A stretch of 64,000 bases of DNA from contig CAWAQA010000004.1 of the NCBI GenBank assembly GCA_963784065.1, positions 62,001 to 126,000 on the forward strand, read 5' to 3'. Positions within the stretch are counted from its first letter, which is position 1; every line of letters begins with the position of its first letter. Of the stretch, positions 17,251 to 27,172 are shown in pieces. Source of the stretch: CAWAQA01 sp963784065. GTDB lineage: Bacteria > Acidobacteriota > Vicinamibacteria > Vicinamibacterales > UBA2999. The notes under the pieces were generated by a model, which ran no database searches, was not told the origin of the DNA, and saw only the letters and a program-made list of their open reading frames with translations. The translations under genes and the position numbers were made by a program.

Positions 17251-18172
17251 ACGGGAGAGGAGTTCCCTCCAGCCGGAAGATCGCGCGAAAGCAGGACGCC
17301 GCTTCTTATCGCTGTGTTGACAACCGCCACCGCGCGGAGGATGGCGCGCGTCGGCGGCGGCCGCCTCACGTTCCTCCGAGAGGAAGACCACGCCGTCCGA
17401 CACGCCTGTTCGCACTTCGGCCACATACAGGCGCGCAGGGAGCACGACGGCCGACGCCAGCGCGACCGTGTCGTCCCAGCGACCGAGCTCGCGCGCGGCA
17501 CGCGTCAGGTGGTCGGGACGATTCAGGAACGCGCGCATCGCGCCCTCCCACGGGTCGGGCAGGCCCGCCGCGCTGGCGGATAGCATGCTCGTGGCGCGCA
17601 GCACGCCCGCGCGGGCGAGCCACGGCGACAATGTGACCAATCGCGTCGTGCGGACATGCTCCGGCGTATTCACGACGGCGGCCGGCCCGTCGATGGCGAC
17701 CAGCGCGACGGCGTCTCTGCCGAAGCGCTCGACGTCGAGGCGGGCGAGCGCGGCGCCGAGGCCCTGTCCCGCAAGCACGTATGGTCCGCGTTCGCCGTGC
17801 GCGTTCGAGGAGCGCCTGCAGTTGCGCCGGGACCGCAGCGGGGTCGAAGGGTGCATCTCCGGCTTCACTCCATCCCAGGCCCGCGCGATCGTAGCTGCAC
17901 ACGCGCGCCGCCGCCGCAATCTGCGGCTGAATCCATGCCCACGCGGCCGACATGCCCGCGGCCGGCGCTTCGAGCACCACCGTCGGCGTGCCTTCGCCCG
18001 TGCAATAGAGATGGAGCTGGTGGCCACCCACGTCCACGAGCCGCCCGGGATGGCGGAACTCCCGTCGCTCCAGCGCGGTGGCGACGCCCTGATAGGTCGC
18101 CCCGCCGAGTACCAGGAAGATCACGACCGCCGCCGCCTGGAGCAGCCGGCGCTGGACGCGGGCGAGCGTCAC
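17251..18172 (-). CDS. Alpha/beta hydrolase without the serine nucleophile
   Basis: GTG at 18172 overlaps the stop of the upstream sigma-54 regulator (GTGA), so the two are translationally coupled. An N-terminal membrane anchor (LLQAAAVVIFLVLGG) precedes an alpha/beta hydrolase core: HLYCTGEGTPTVVLEAP (oxyanion region), CSYDRAGLGWSE, then after a frameshift near 17800 YVLAGQGLGAALARLDV. At the nucleophile elbow the usual G-x-S-x-G reads G-Q-G-L-G; the serine position is glycine (codon complement at 17761-17763). No convincing C-terminal catalytic histidine is seen and the 3' boundary is approximate because the end is unclear and runs toward the convergent 16692 gene. It may be a non-catalytic or misread copy. 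Confidence 0.55.
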
Positions 18173-20151
18173 GATTCGCTCTCGGCGAGCCCGTACTTCT
18201 CGATGCGTGAGTACAGCTGGGCCCGCGTCAGACCAAGCAGCTTCGCCGCGCGCGTCTTGTTATGCCGCGCCTGCGACAGCGCCTTGACGACGAGCGAGCG
18301 CTCGATAGCCTCGAGGTTGACGCCGCCGGCCGGGAATGCCGCCGATCGGCCCGTCCTGACTCGCCGACGACAGCTGCCGCGGCGAAGTGACCGGCAGGTG
18401 CTCGCTGCGGATGTAGCCGCCGTCGGCGAGGATCACCGCCCGTTCGATCGCGTTGCGCAGCTCGCGGACGTTGCCCGGCCAGCCGTAGGCCACCAGCTGA
18501 TCCTTGGCGTCGCGAGAGATACCCGCCGCCGGACGGCCGACCATTTCGCCGATCTCCTCGAGGAACGAATCGGCGAGCTCGAGGATGTCTTCCCGGCGGT
18601 CGCGCAGCGGCGGCAGCGCGATCTCGAACACGCCGAGCCGATAGTAGAGATCCTCGCGGAACTCGCCGCGACGCATCGCCGCGTGCAGGTCGCGGTTGGT
18701 CGCGGCGATGACGCGGATGTCCGCGCGCTGGAGGCGCGTGCTGCCGAGACGCGTGAACTCGCGCTCCTCGAGCACGCGCAGCAGCTTGGCCTGCACCGCC
18801 AGCGCCATCTCGCCGACCTCGTCGAGGAACAGGACGCCGCCGTTGGCCTGCTCGATGCGTCCCGGCTTGGCGCTCACGGCGCCGGTGAACGCCCCGCGCT
18901 CGTGGCCGAAGAGCTCCGATTCGAGCAGCTGATCAGGCAGCGCGGCGCAGTTGATCGCCACGAACGGTCCGTGGCTCGCGTCGCGATCCGTTGTGGATGA
19001 ACCGCGCCACCACTTCCTTGCCCGTGCCCGATTCGCCGGTGAGCAGCACGGTGGTTTCGGTCTGCGCCACGCGCGTGGCGTGCGCCAGCACGTCTTTCCA
19101 CTGACGGGAATGGCCGATGACGCGGCGATGCCCGCTCCGCGCCTCGAGCTCGCGCGTCAGCGTGGCCACCTGCGCCTCGAGGCGCGCGGCCATCTCGCGT
19201 GCCTCCATGTCCCGGCGCGCCGCCTCGGCCAGGCGCTGATGCGACAGGGCCAGCGCGAGGTGATGTGCCACCCGCCGCGCGAAGATCGATGTCGTCGTCG
19301 GCGAAGGATTCCGTCTCGCCGCGACAGGAAGAACAGCGATCCGAAGATGCCGCTGCCGAGCGGGATCGGCAGTGCGCAGCGCCGACTGAACTCCCAGCTT
19401 CCCGAACACGCGAGCGCGCACGCTGTTGGGCGCAATATCCGCCGCGACGTCGTGGACGACGTACGGAGCCGGGGTGGAGCAGTGCACGGTCCTCGCCCGT
19501 CAGGATTGTCGGCGCCCAGAACGACTGGTCGGCGACCTCCGCTCCCGCCAGCGCGTACACGCGGAACGAACGGCCATCCTCGCCCCATGACGTCATGGCG
19601 AGGATGTCGTGCGGCAGTCCGCCGCGTACGACGTCCGAGACGTCCGCGAACACCTGCCTGATGTCGAGCGACTCCGCCATCGTGTGCAGGAGGCGCTCGA
19701 GGCTCTCGAGGCGCTCGCGGCGGAGCGTCTCCACGCTCCGGAGGCTGTCCTGGTGCAGAGCCAGCGACAGCAGGTCCGCCACGCTGTCCATCAGGGTCTG
19801 GTGTGCCTCGGTGAAGGCATTCTCCGCGTCTGACGTCAGCCACACCGCCCCGTGCACGCGGGTGCCCTGCACGGTGGAGATCATGCGCGACCGCGCATCG
19901 GCCTCGGTAGGCGCTGCCGAGGCGGCCGCGTCCGCGATGCGGTGCCCGGTGACCTCCATCTCCCCCGATGCACGCACCACGTAGAGCACGACCGACTCGG
20001 CGCGGTCGAGCCGCAGCAGGTGCAGGCGCTCGAATGGAATCGCGTCGCGCAGGACGGCCGCGAGGCGCGTCACGACCTCTCCGAGCATCGGGGCTTCCGC
20101 CACGAGGCGGGCCACCGCCGTCAGGATGGCTGCGGGATCAGGCTGTACCAT
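18169..20151 (-). CDS. GAF-type sigma-54 enhancer-binding regulator
   Basis: Start ATG 20151. An N-terminal GAF-like sensory region (to about residue 320) is followed by an AAA+ domain with Walker A GESGTGKE, the sigma-54 contact loop GAFTGA in ELFGHERGAFTGA, Walker B GGVLFLDEVGE and WPGNVREL. A Fis-type helix-turn-helix (NKTRAAKLLGLTRAQLYSRI) ends at the stop 18169. At least five one-base frame changes split it, near 19480, 19375, 19300, 18980 and 18345; all motifs survive. It lacks a receiver domain, so its input is probably a small molecule or redox signal bound by GAF. The hydrolase gene begins inside its stop codon. Likely targets carry -24/-12 promoters such as the one at 38116. Confidence 0.8.
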
Positions 20152-20227
20152 GAGCGGTCCATCAGTATAATCCCTTTCACCACAGGACCTTACCTGCCAG
20201 TGCCCCGGACGCGGAGGAGCTGCAGCC

Positions 20228-20389
20228 GTGCCGGCGAGCGATGCGATCTGGGTCGAGGGCGAGCGTGTCGAGGCGGGTGGCCGGACCCCCGTTGAGGGCG
20301 GCCACCGCGTTACCGGAGATACGCTGGCGGAGGATTGCGCTGGAATTTCGGGGGAAACGCGGGGGCTGGGGCCCCCGCGCATCGGATGA
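20228..20389 (+). CDS. Possible 53-aa small protein
   Basis: GTG 20228 with GGAGG 10 bases upstream opens a 53-codon frame (beginning MPASDAIWVEGERVEAGG) ending at TGA 20387-20389. It is divergent from the sigma-54 regulator and fills an otherwise empty 286-base spacer. The peptide has no hydrophobic segment and no family I recognise. A strong hairpin overlaps its last codons. Support is only the ribosome-binding site and frame, so chance is a real possibility. Confidence 0.25.
   Translation: MPASDAIWVEGERVEAGGRTPVEGGHRVTGDTLAEDCAGISGETRGLGPPRIG
20358..20379. terminator. Strong GC hairpin in spacer
   Basis: A perfect 9-bp stem CGCGGGGGC / GCCCCCGCG with a TGGG loop. No T-tract follows. It lies between the divergent start of the sigma-54 regulator and the 3' end of the PilZ-like gene on the opposite strand. 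Confidence 0.4.
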
Positions 20390-20437
20390 CTCGTAGCGAC
20401 GGCGATTCGTTGGACAGGAGCAATACGCCCCCTCCGC

Positions 20438-21010
20438 CTAGTTCGCCGCCGCCTTGCGCACTTCGAGGTCGATGTCCGCCGTGTTGCGGATACGGGGTGC
20501 CGACGTCACACGGGCCGGTTCGACGAGCAGCCGCAGCGCATATCCCTGCGGAGTGCCCGTGGAAGCCTTATATGGCCCCACGCGGTAGATCGCCGACAGC
20601 ACTTTCCCCTGCTGCAACACTGCGGGTAGCTCACCCGTCCCGCGGGCCGGCCGCTCAACCTGGAAATGCACCAGGCGGTAGAGCGGAATCGACGCGGGCA
20701 TCTGGCATTCGACGAACGCATCCACATCGCTCACGTCGCGCGTGACGACGGAGACGAAACGGAGCGTGCCGCTGGCATCACGCCAGGTAAGGCGCCCAGG
20801 AACGCGCACCTTCCGGCGGTTGCCGATGCGCTGAGGCTTCAGCGCGGCTTGCGAGGTGGGTGACGAAGTTGCGGCGGTGTGAATCACAATCAGCCCCCTG
20901 AGAGGGAAACGTGGGTGAGCGTGACTCCCTTTATCCAATGTGGAGGCCGTGTCGTTCGAGTCAGTCCTGAGGGTGGGATGGGCTCGTAACTCGTTGATTT
21001 CTTTGGTCAA
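20438..21010 (-). CDS. PilZ-like domain protein
   Basis: Up to 190 aa if read from TTG 21010; a better-supported start is GTG 20887, preceded by AGGGGG, giving 149 aa. The centre (RRKVRVPGRLTW, then VVTRDVSDVDAFVEC) resembles a PilZ domain: R-x-x-x-R followed by a D-x-S-x-x loop, though the usual glycine after the loop is missing. PilZ domains bind cyclic di-GMP; binding here is uncertain because the second motif is degenerate. The gene lies downstream of the TPR sigma-54 regulator and could be part of the same unit, but a 16-bp dyad lies between them. Confidence 0.5.
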   Translation of the reverse strand: MTKEINELRAHPTLRTDSNDTASTLDKGSHAHPRFPLRGLIVIHTAATSSPTSQAALKPQRIGNRRKVRVPGRLTWRDASGTLRFVSVVTRDVSDVDAFVECQMPASIPLYRLVHFQVERPARGTGELPAVLQQGKVLSAIYRVGPYKASTGTPQGYALRLLVEPARVTSAPRIRNTADIDLEVRKAAAN

Positions 21011-21015
21011 GTGGG

Positions 21016-21031
21016 GAACGACCGTTCCCGG
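21016..21031. repeat. 7-bp dyad, candidate operator
   Basis: GGGAACG-AC-CGTTCCC is a perfect 7-bp inverted repeat with a 2-bp centre. It lies between the stop of the TPR sigma-54 regulator and the start region of the PilZ-like gene (both on -). Its size suits a dimeric regulator. No T-tract follows. Confidence 0.45.
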
Positions 21032-21082
21032 CTGGGATGAAATTGTGACTACTTGGTAACCACAGGCCTGTATACCTGATTA

Positions 21083-24051
21083 CTACGTATCCGCCGCGAC
21101 GCCGTCCAGACCCAGCCTCCGCATCTTCAGATACAGCCCTCGGCGGGTAAGTCCAAGCACACGGGCGGTTTCGGAAATGTTGCCGCTCGTCCGCTGGAGG
21201 GTGACCGAGATGAGGTCCCGCTCGACTTCCTCCACCGCCGCGGCCAGGTTCCGGGGTGTGGTTGCACGGCCCGACGACACTGTAGCCATTGCCGGCGGGG
21301 GACGGCGCCGCGAGGTCGGCCGAGAGCTGGTCCGGGGCGATTGTACCGCCCGGCGGGCTCATCGCCACTGCCCGCTGGATCTCGTTGCGGAGTTGGCGGA
21401 CGTTGCCCGGCCACCAGTACCCGGGCGAACAGGTCCAGGGTGGCTGCGCTCAGGTGCACGTCCGGCTTTCCCAGCCGTTCACAGGCCTCCCGCAGGAAGA
21501 AGGTCGAGAGATGGGGGATCTCTTCACGGCGGTCGCGGAGCGGCGGCACGTGGATACGGATGACGCTGAGCCGGTAGTACAAGTCCTCGCGGAACTTGCC
21601 TTCGGCGACGCGTTGTTCGAGATCGGCGTTGGTGGCGGCCAGGACGCGCACGTCGACCGCCTGCGGCCGTGTCTCGCCGATCGGCATGATTTCGCCCTGT
21701 TCCAGGAATCGAAGCAGCTTCGGCTGGATGTCGAGGGGCAGGTCACCGATTTCGTCGAGGAACAGCGTGCCTCCGACCGCGGAGCGGATGAGACCCTGCT
21801 GGTCTGTAATGGCGCCGGTGAAGCTGCCGCGACGGTGGCCGAACAGCTGGCTGTCGGCCAGCTCGCGGGTGGTGGTGGTGCAGTTGTACGGCAGGAACAT
21901 CGCCGACATCCGCGTTGACCCGCCGTGAATGGCACGGGCGACGAGGTCCTTCCCGGTGCCGCTCTCACCCGTAATCAGGACGTTGAGGTCGTGGCCCTGA
22001 AGCCGCTGGATCTGTTCGGCCACGCGGTTCATCGCCGCGCTCGCGCAGATGAAGCCGGGAAAGAGCGGTTCGAGCGGGCGCTCGCTTCCTTGTTCGACCG
22101 CCTGGGGCGGGCGTTCGCGGGCCCCACAGAGCTCGAACCCCTGGCGGGCCACCGCTGCGAACATGCGCAACCGCCGCATGGCGCCGTCTGTGAGCCGCTC
22201 CGGCGCCACGATCGTGCACGCACGCGTCCCGTCGAAATCACGCCCGAGCGGCTCGGTAATCATGAGACCGGTCCCGTAGGCGGCGCCGCCCTGTGACGCG
22301 CTGCGCGCGAGCGCGCGGGCGACGGTGGTATCGCAGCCGGCGCTGGCGAGCACCCGGACTTCGCCGCCCGGGGTCGCCACGAACACGACCGCCGCGTCCG
22401 CCTCCGTCGTTTCGAGCAGCGCCGTCGCGGTTTCGCGCGCGAGCAACTCGGGCAGAATGGCCGCCTCCACGAGGCGGCGGACGACGGCCTCGTCCACGTC
22501 GGCGACTGCCGCGGCCGGCACGACCTTCGGCGCGACCTCGAGCATCTGGCGCGTGTTTTCGACCTCGTTGAGGTCGCGTTGCGCCCCGAGCGCCGTGAAT
22601 ACACCCTTGGCCTGATCGAGGTACCGCTCGGCGGAATGGCGGGTGCCTGCCTGCACCGCGAGGCGGGCGAGCGCCAGCTGGCTCAGACCGGCCTGGTAGC
22701 GTTCCCCGAGCAGGTCGAAGACGTTGGCACTCTGGGCGAAGTCGTGGTGCGCGGCCGACTTGCGACCGGCCCGCTCGTGGACCATGCCCCGAATCCGGAG
22801 GAACTCGCCCCACGTGGCGGGTGCGGCTCGGGGATCGAGGCGCGTCTCGCAGTTTTCCAGCCGCGCGCCGGCTTCTTCAATCCGGTCGGCAGCGACGAGC
22901 GCCTCGCACGCCGCGAGTTCCGCCTGGGTCGCCTCGGCCGGCGGCACGCCCGCTGTGAGGGCCAGTTCCTCGGCCATGCGAATCGCGAGGTCGTAGGCGC
23001 CACGCCGTATGGCCACCTTCACGCCGAGCACCTTCAACGACCACTCGTACCACTTCATGGTCGTGCCGTACGCGCCGTAGGCCTCGCTCGCGTGCCGCAG
23101 ATATTCTTCCGCGCGCTCGTACGAGCCGCGCATCAGGTGAATCTGGGCGAGCGTGTCGTAGACCGCCCCGGTGGTCTCGTGAAACTGGACCGAGCTCCGG
23201 ACGTCGAGCGTCCGCGTGAGAATCTGCTCGGCGCGCTCGAGGTCTCCGAGCTGGACGAAAATCTGGCCCAGGGTCGCGAGCGCCACGGCGAGCCCGTGGC
23301 CCGACCCGAGATTCTCGTGCAGCGCCACGCTCCGCTCGGCGAGCGCGAGCGCCTGCTCGTGGTGGTGCCGCATCAGGGCGACGTTTGCCTGGTTGTGCAC
23401 GATCCCCGCGAGCACGTCGTCGGCCTGGATGGCCACGGCGAGCCGTTCGCCCTGGCGCAGGGCGGTGGAGGCTTCGTCGGTGCGGCCGGACTGGGCGAGC
23501 AGCACGGCCGACAGGGAGTGCACGAGCGCGAGATGCCGTCGATCGCCGGCGGCGTGCAGGGCCGAGGCGGCCTCGGTCAGGTGCTCTCGAACGATGCCGG
23601 AGTCCCCGACCTGCTTGTAGCAGAGCGCCAGCTCGTAATGGGCGAGGCCGATGGCACGCGACTCGTGCGCCAGTTCCGCGTGCTTGAGGGCGCGGGAATG
23701 CAGCGCGATGGCGCGCGACTGCTCGCCGCGCGCGAAGGTGATCCGGCCGTGAAGCCGCCACAGCGTCGAGAGTTGCGCGTCTGGAATCGGATCCCGCAGG
23801 GCGTCGGGCGGCCGTCCAAGTGCCGCGGCAGCCTGCACGAGGTCGTCCTGGAGCAGCCAGGCTTCAGCGAGTGCGGAACGGATAGCGAGCTCGTCCTCGC
23901 GCGCGAGCGCCCCGGCTTTGAAGATCGGCGACAGCAGGTGGGCCGCTTCGGCCCCACGGCCTCGCTCGAGGGCCGCGTTTCCGCGGCCGAGCGTAGATTG
24001 GACCGACGCGGTCACCACGACCGGAGTATACAAGGTGACTACAAGTTGCAC
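21083..24051 (-). CDS. TPR-containing sigma-54 enhancer-binding regulator
   Basis: About 990 residues over three frames. Residues 1 to about 510 are helical TPR-like repeats (for example LGQIFVQLGDLERAEQILTRTL). A GAF-like segment follows (about 520-640), then an AAA+ domain with Walker A GESGTGKD, GGTLFLDEIGD and, after a shift near 21420, WPGNVRQLRNEIQRAV. A second shift near 21280 leads to a Fis-type helix-turn-helix (NISETARVLGLTRRGLYLKM) and the stop at 21083. The sigma-54 contact loop reads GSFTGA, not the usual GAFTGA. GTG 24051 overlaps the 3' end of pgi; a later start is possible. The long TPR input suggests protein-protein or ligand control in place of phosphorylation. Confidence 0.82.
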
Positions 24052-25715
24052 ACGAGCGTATCCAATAGGCGCTCAAGCAACTTCGAGTCGCGACGAGGCA
24101 GGTGCACGTGGAGCGCGCGGCGGCCGGTTCGGTCGAGAGACTGGAAGTCACCAATCGCCTGCGCCATCTCCAGGATCGAGAAGGAAAATGGCTCGCCCGG
24201 GATCGGCAGGTCCTCCTCGACCTCCGCGGTGACAATGATGAACACGCCATTGTTCGGACCGCCCTTGTGGAGTTGCCCGGTGGAGTGCAGGTAGCGGGGT
24301 CCATATCCGAACATCGTGGCGCACGACGTACGCCGGCCGATCGCGGCGCGCGCGCTGGCAAACGCGCCGGCGAAGGCGGCGTCGTCGGGCGGCAGGTAGG
24401 CGAGCAGGCCCACGTAGTCACCCGGTGACACGAGCCGCAGGAAGGCAAGCGCGTCGGCGCTGGACAGGCTGTCCTGCGCCGGTTGGCTCAGGGTGAGGCG
24501 CGCGCCGCCGGATTGTGCGTGCGGCTCGGCAATCGGGAGCCGGCGCTGCGCCGAATACGCCTGAAGCAGGGCGCGTGTCGCGTCCTTGGCCTGTTGCACG
24601 TTCGGCTCGTCGAACGGATTGATGCCGAGCAGGAGTCCCGCCGTGGCGGTCGCGACTTCCCACCTGAAAAACTCAGCGCCCACCGCGAGCGCGTCGGGCA
24701 TGGCGAGCCGAATGAGCGGCGCGCCCGAGGCCGCGGCCCGATCGACGCCGCCCGGCGCGTCGACGCCGAGATTCACGGCGACAGCGGCGCGGTCGCGTCC
24801 AAACGGCGCATCCGGAGGCTCGCCGGCGATGGGGATGACGCCCTTGCCCTCTTTGCCGGTACTCTCGGCCACGAGTTGTTCGACCCAGAGACCGAACGAT
24901 TCGAGCGCCTCCGGTACGAGCAGGGTCAGCTTGTCCCGTCCGGATTGTGCGGCGGCGGCCATGAACGCGCCGAGCGCGAGACCGGGATTGGCTGCCGGAT
25001 CGGAGACGCGGCAGGCGTCGGCCATACGCGATGCCCCTGCGAGCATCGCGTCCAGGTCGATGCCCATGAGCGCGGCGGGCACCATACCGAAGAACGAAAG
25101 GGCAGAGTAGCGGCCGCCGATATCGGACGGGTTCACGAAGATCTCCCGGAACCCTTCGGCCTTGGCGCGCTGGTGTGCGGGGGTGCCCTCGTCGGTAATC
25201 GCGACGAACCGCGAGCCCCAGTTGGTCACGCCAGCGTCGCGAAGGCGCCGCTGCGCTTCGGCGGCCATGACGTTCGGCTCGATCGTCGAGCCCGACTTGC
25301 TGGCCAGCAGGAACAGGGACGTTGCGGCGTTGGCGAGACTTTCGCGCACCGCATCGGGGTCCACCGAATCCAGGACGCGAAAGCGGGGGCGTCCCGGGGC
25401 GACGCCGATGATTCGGCGCAGTACTTCCGGCGCGAGGCTCGAGCCTCCCATGCCGAGCAGCACGATGTCGGTGAACGATTCCTGGCTGACGGCATCCGCA
25501 AACGCCGTGAGCCGCGGCACGTGCGGCCTGACGAACTCGATCGCGCCCAGCCATCCGAGGCGGTTGGCGATCTTCTCGCGCGTGGCCTGGTCGTCGGTCC
25601 AGACGTCGAGGCGGCGCGCCCACAACGCCTCCGCGAACCCGATTTCCTGGAGCCGGTTGATCGCCGTCTGAAACGGAATGGCAATTGGAGCAGTATCAAG
25701 CGAGAAGTCGGTCAC
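24039..25715 (-). CDS. pgi: Glucose-6-phosphate isomerase (TAL/PGI-type)
   Basis: A 558-aa intact frame starting GTG 25715. It resembles the isomerase half of bifunctional transaldolase/phosphoglucose isomerases more than the classical Pgi. Two SIS folds are visible: GMGGSSLAPEVLRR, the sugar-phosphate loop SKSGSTIEPN, then FVNPSDIGGRYSALSFFG. It interconverts glucose-6-phosphate and fructose-6-phosphate in the cytoplasm. No transaldolase gene is present beside it in this window. Its 3' end overlaps the start of the TPR regulator, which suggests co-transcription. A divergent esterase gene starts 60 bases upstream. Confidence 0.88.
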   Translation of the reverse strand: MTDFSLDTAPIAIPFQTAINRLQEIGFAEALWARRLDVWTDDQATREKIANRLGWLGAIEFVRPHVPRLTAFADAVSQESFTDIVLLGMGGSSLAPEVLRRIIGVAPGRPRFRVLDSVDPDAVRESLANAATSLFLLASKSGSTIEPNVMAAEAQRRLRDAGVTNWGSRFVAITDEGTPAHQRAKAEGFREIFVNPSDIGGRYSALSFFGMVPAALMGIDLDAMLAGASRMADACRVSDPAANPGLALGAFMAAAAQSGRDKLTLLVPEALESFGLWVEQLVAESTGKEGKGVIPIAGEPPDAPFGRDRAAVAVNLGVDAPGGVDRAAASGAPLIRLAMPDALAVGAEFFRWEVATATAGLLLGINPFDEPNVQQAKDATRALLQAYSAQRRLPIAEPHAQSGGARLTLSQPAQDSLSSADALAFLRLVSPGDYVGLLAYLPPDDAAFAGAFASARAAIGRRTSCATMFGYGPRYLHSTGQLHKGGPNNGVFIIVTAEVEEDLPIPGEPFSFSILEMAQAIGDFQSLDRTGRRALHVHLPRRDSKLLERLLDTLVCNL

Positions 25716-25774
25716 GGAGGCCTCGACAGGCAGGAACGTTCGGAAGGGCCCGAGCGTCAGAGTCTTATAACATA

Positions 25775-26484
25775 ATGAGTCTCAAGCACATGGCGCGCTT
25801 CACCTGCTTCTGGATCGGCCTGTTGACCCTCGCGACGGCGGCGTGCGGCCAGCCGGAGACCGCGCGGCCCGCGCCGGCGCGCGAGGTCGCCGCGTCGCCG
25901 GCGCCGCCGTGCCGGCCGAAGCGGCCGCACTTCCCCGAATCGTGTTTCTTGGCGACAGCCTCACCGCCGGCTATGGGCTGGCGCGGCAAGAGGCCGTGCC
26001 AGCGCTCATCCAGGAACGCCTCAATGCCGGAGGCTACCGGTACGAGGTCGTGAACGCCGGCGTGTCGGGCGACACGTCCGCTGGCGGTCTCAGCCGCCTG
26101 GACTGGTCGCTCGAAGGCACCGTCGCGGTGCTTGTCGTAGAGCTGGGCGCCAACGACGGTCTGCGCGGCCTGCCGGTGTCGCAGATGAAGCAGAACCTGG
26201 CCGAGATCATCACGCGCGCGAAGCGGCGCGGCATCACCGTGATCCTGACGGGGATGGAGGCTCCGCCCAACTATGGAGCGCCCTACACGGCCGAGTTCCG
26301 CCAGACGTTCCGGGATCTGGCAGAAGAGCACGACGTGATCTTCGTGCCCTTCTATCTCGAAGGGGTGGCAGGCAATCCCGGCCTGAACATCTCGGACGGG
26401 ATCCACCCCAACGCTGCCGGATCGCGCGTCATCGAGCAGACCGTGTGGCGCGCGCTCGAGCCGCTGCTCGAGAAACAGGACTGA
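25775..26484 (+). CDS. SGNH-fold esterase/thioesterase, TesA-like lipoprotein
   Basis: ATG 25775 opens a lipoprotein signal (MSLKHMARFTCFWIGLLTLATAACGQ) with lipobox ATAAC. A one-base shift near 25915 leads to the enzyme body: FLGDSLTAGYGL (block I, catalytic serine in GDS), VVNAGVSGDTSAGG, ELGANDGLRG and the C-terminal D-x-x-H in DGIHPNAAG. These are the four blocks of the SGNH family, closest to TesA/arylesterase proteins. It hydrolyses acyl esters or thioesters in the periplasm. The following genes encode a YbbA/YbbP-type exporter; in E. coli tesA also neighbours ybbA-ybbP, although divergently. Confidence 0.85.
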
Positions 26485-26491
26485 CCCCTCG

Positions 26492-27172
26492 ATGATTGAG
26501 CTTCGTGGTGTTTCCAAGACGGTCATGAGCGGCGACCGTCCGCTCACCATCCTCCATCCGATTGATTTGTCCATCGCGTCGGGGCAGTTCGTGGCGATCC
26601 TCGGGCCTTCGGGCAGCGGCAAGTCCACGCTGCTCGGGCTGCTGGCCGGTCTCGACGCGCCTTCGACCGGCGAGATCATCGTCGATGGCGTGGACATCAC
26701 GAAGCTGACCGAGGATGGGCTCGCCAGGTTGCGCGGCGCGAAGATCGGGTTCGTTTTCCAGTTTTTCCACCTGGTCCCCTCGCTGACGGCCTTCGAGAAC
26801 ATCCTCATCCCCATGGAGATCGCCAAGCGGCGGGACGCCGTGCCGCGTGCGCGGCGGCTGCTCGAGGAGGTTGGCCTCTCGGACCGCGGGCACCATTACC
26901 CCTCTCAGCTCTCCGGCGGCGAGCAGCAGCGCGTCGCCATCGCGCGCGCGCTCGCCAACGATCCGCCGATCGTGCTGGCCGACGAGCCCACTGGAAACCT
27001 CGACTCGACCACGGGGCGACACATCCTGGAACTCCTGATCAACGTCCGCACGCGCCGGCAGACGACCATGGTCCTCGTGACCCATGACGCGGAACTGGCG
27101 GCGCTCGCTGACACACGACTCGTGCTTCGCGACGGCCGGCCCGTGCAGACGCCGGCAGAGGCCTTACCATGA
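26492..27172 (+). CDS. ABC transporter ATP-binding protein, YbbA-like
   Basis: A 226-aa ATPase of the MacB/LolD/YbbA group. Walker A GPSGSGKST, Q-loop VFQFFHL, signature LSGGEQQR, Walker B IVLADEPTGNLD and switch histidine VTHD are all present, and the frame is intact. It starts 7 bases after the esterase stop. Its TGA overlaps the ATG of the permease (ATGA, 27169-27172), which implies translational coupling. With that permease it should form an inner-membrane mechanotransmission-type or lipid-releasing ABC system. Confidence 0.9.
   Translation: MIELRGVSKTVMSGDRPLTILHPIDLSIASGQFVAILGPSGSGKSTLLGLLAGLDAPSTGEIIVDGVDITKLTEDGLARLRGAKIGFVFQFFHLVPSLTAFENILIPMEIAKRRDAVPRARRLLEEVGLSDRGHHYPSQLSGGEQQRVAIARALANDPPIVLADEPTGNLDSTTGRHILELLINVRTRRQTTMVLVTHDAELAALADTRLVLRDGRPVQTPAEALP

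Noticed and set aside
20166..20171. TATAAT on + as a promoter for the 20228 frame
   Set aside because: No -35 box at a suitable distance and the frame itself is weak; not listed as a promoter.
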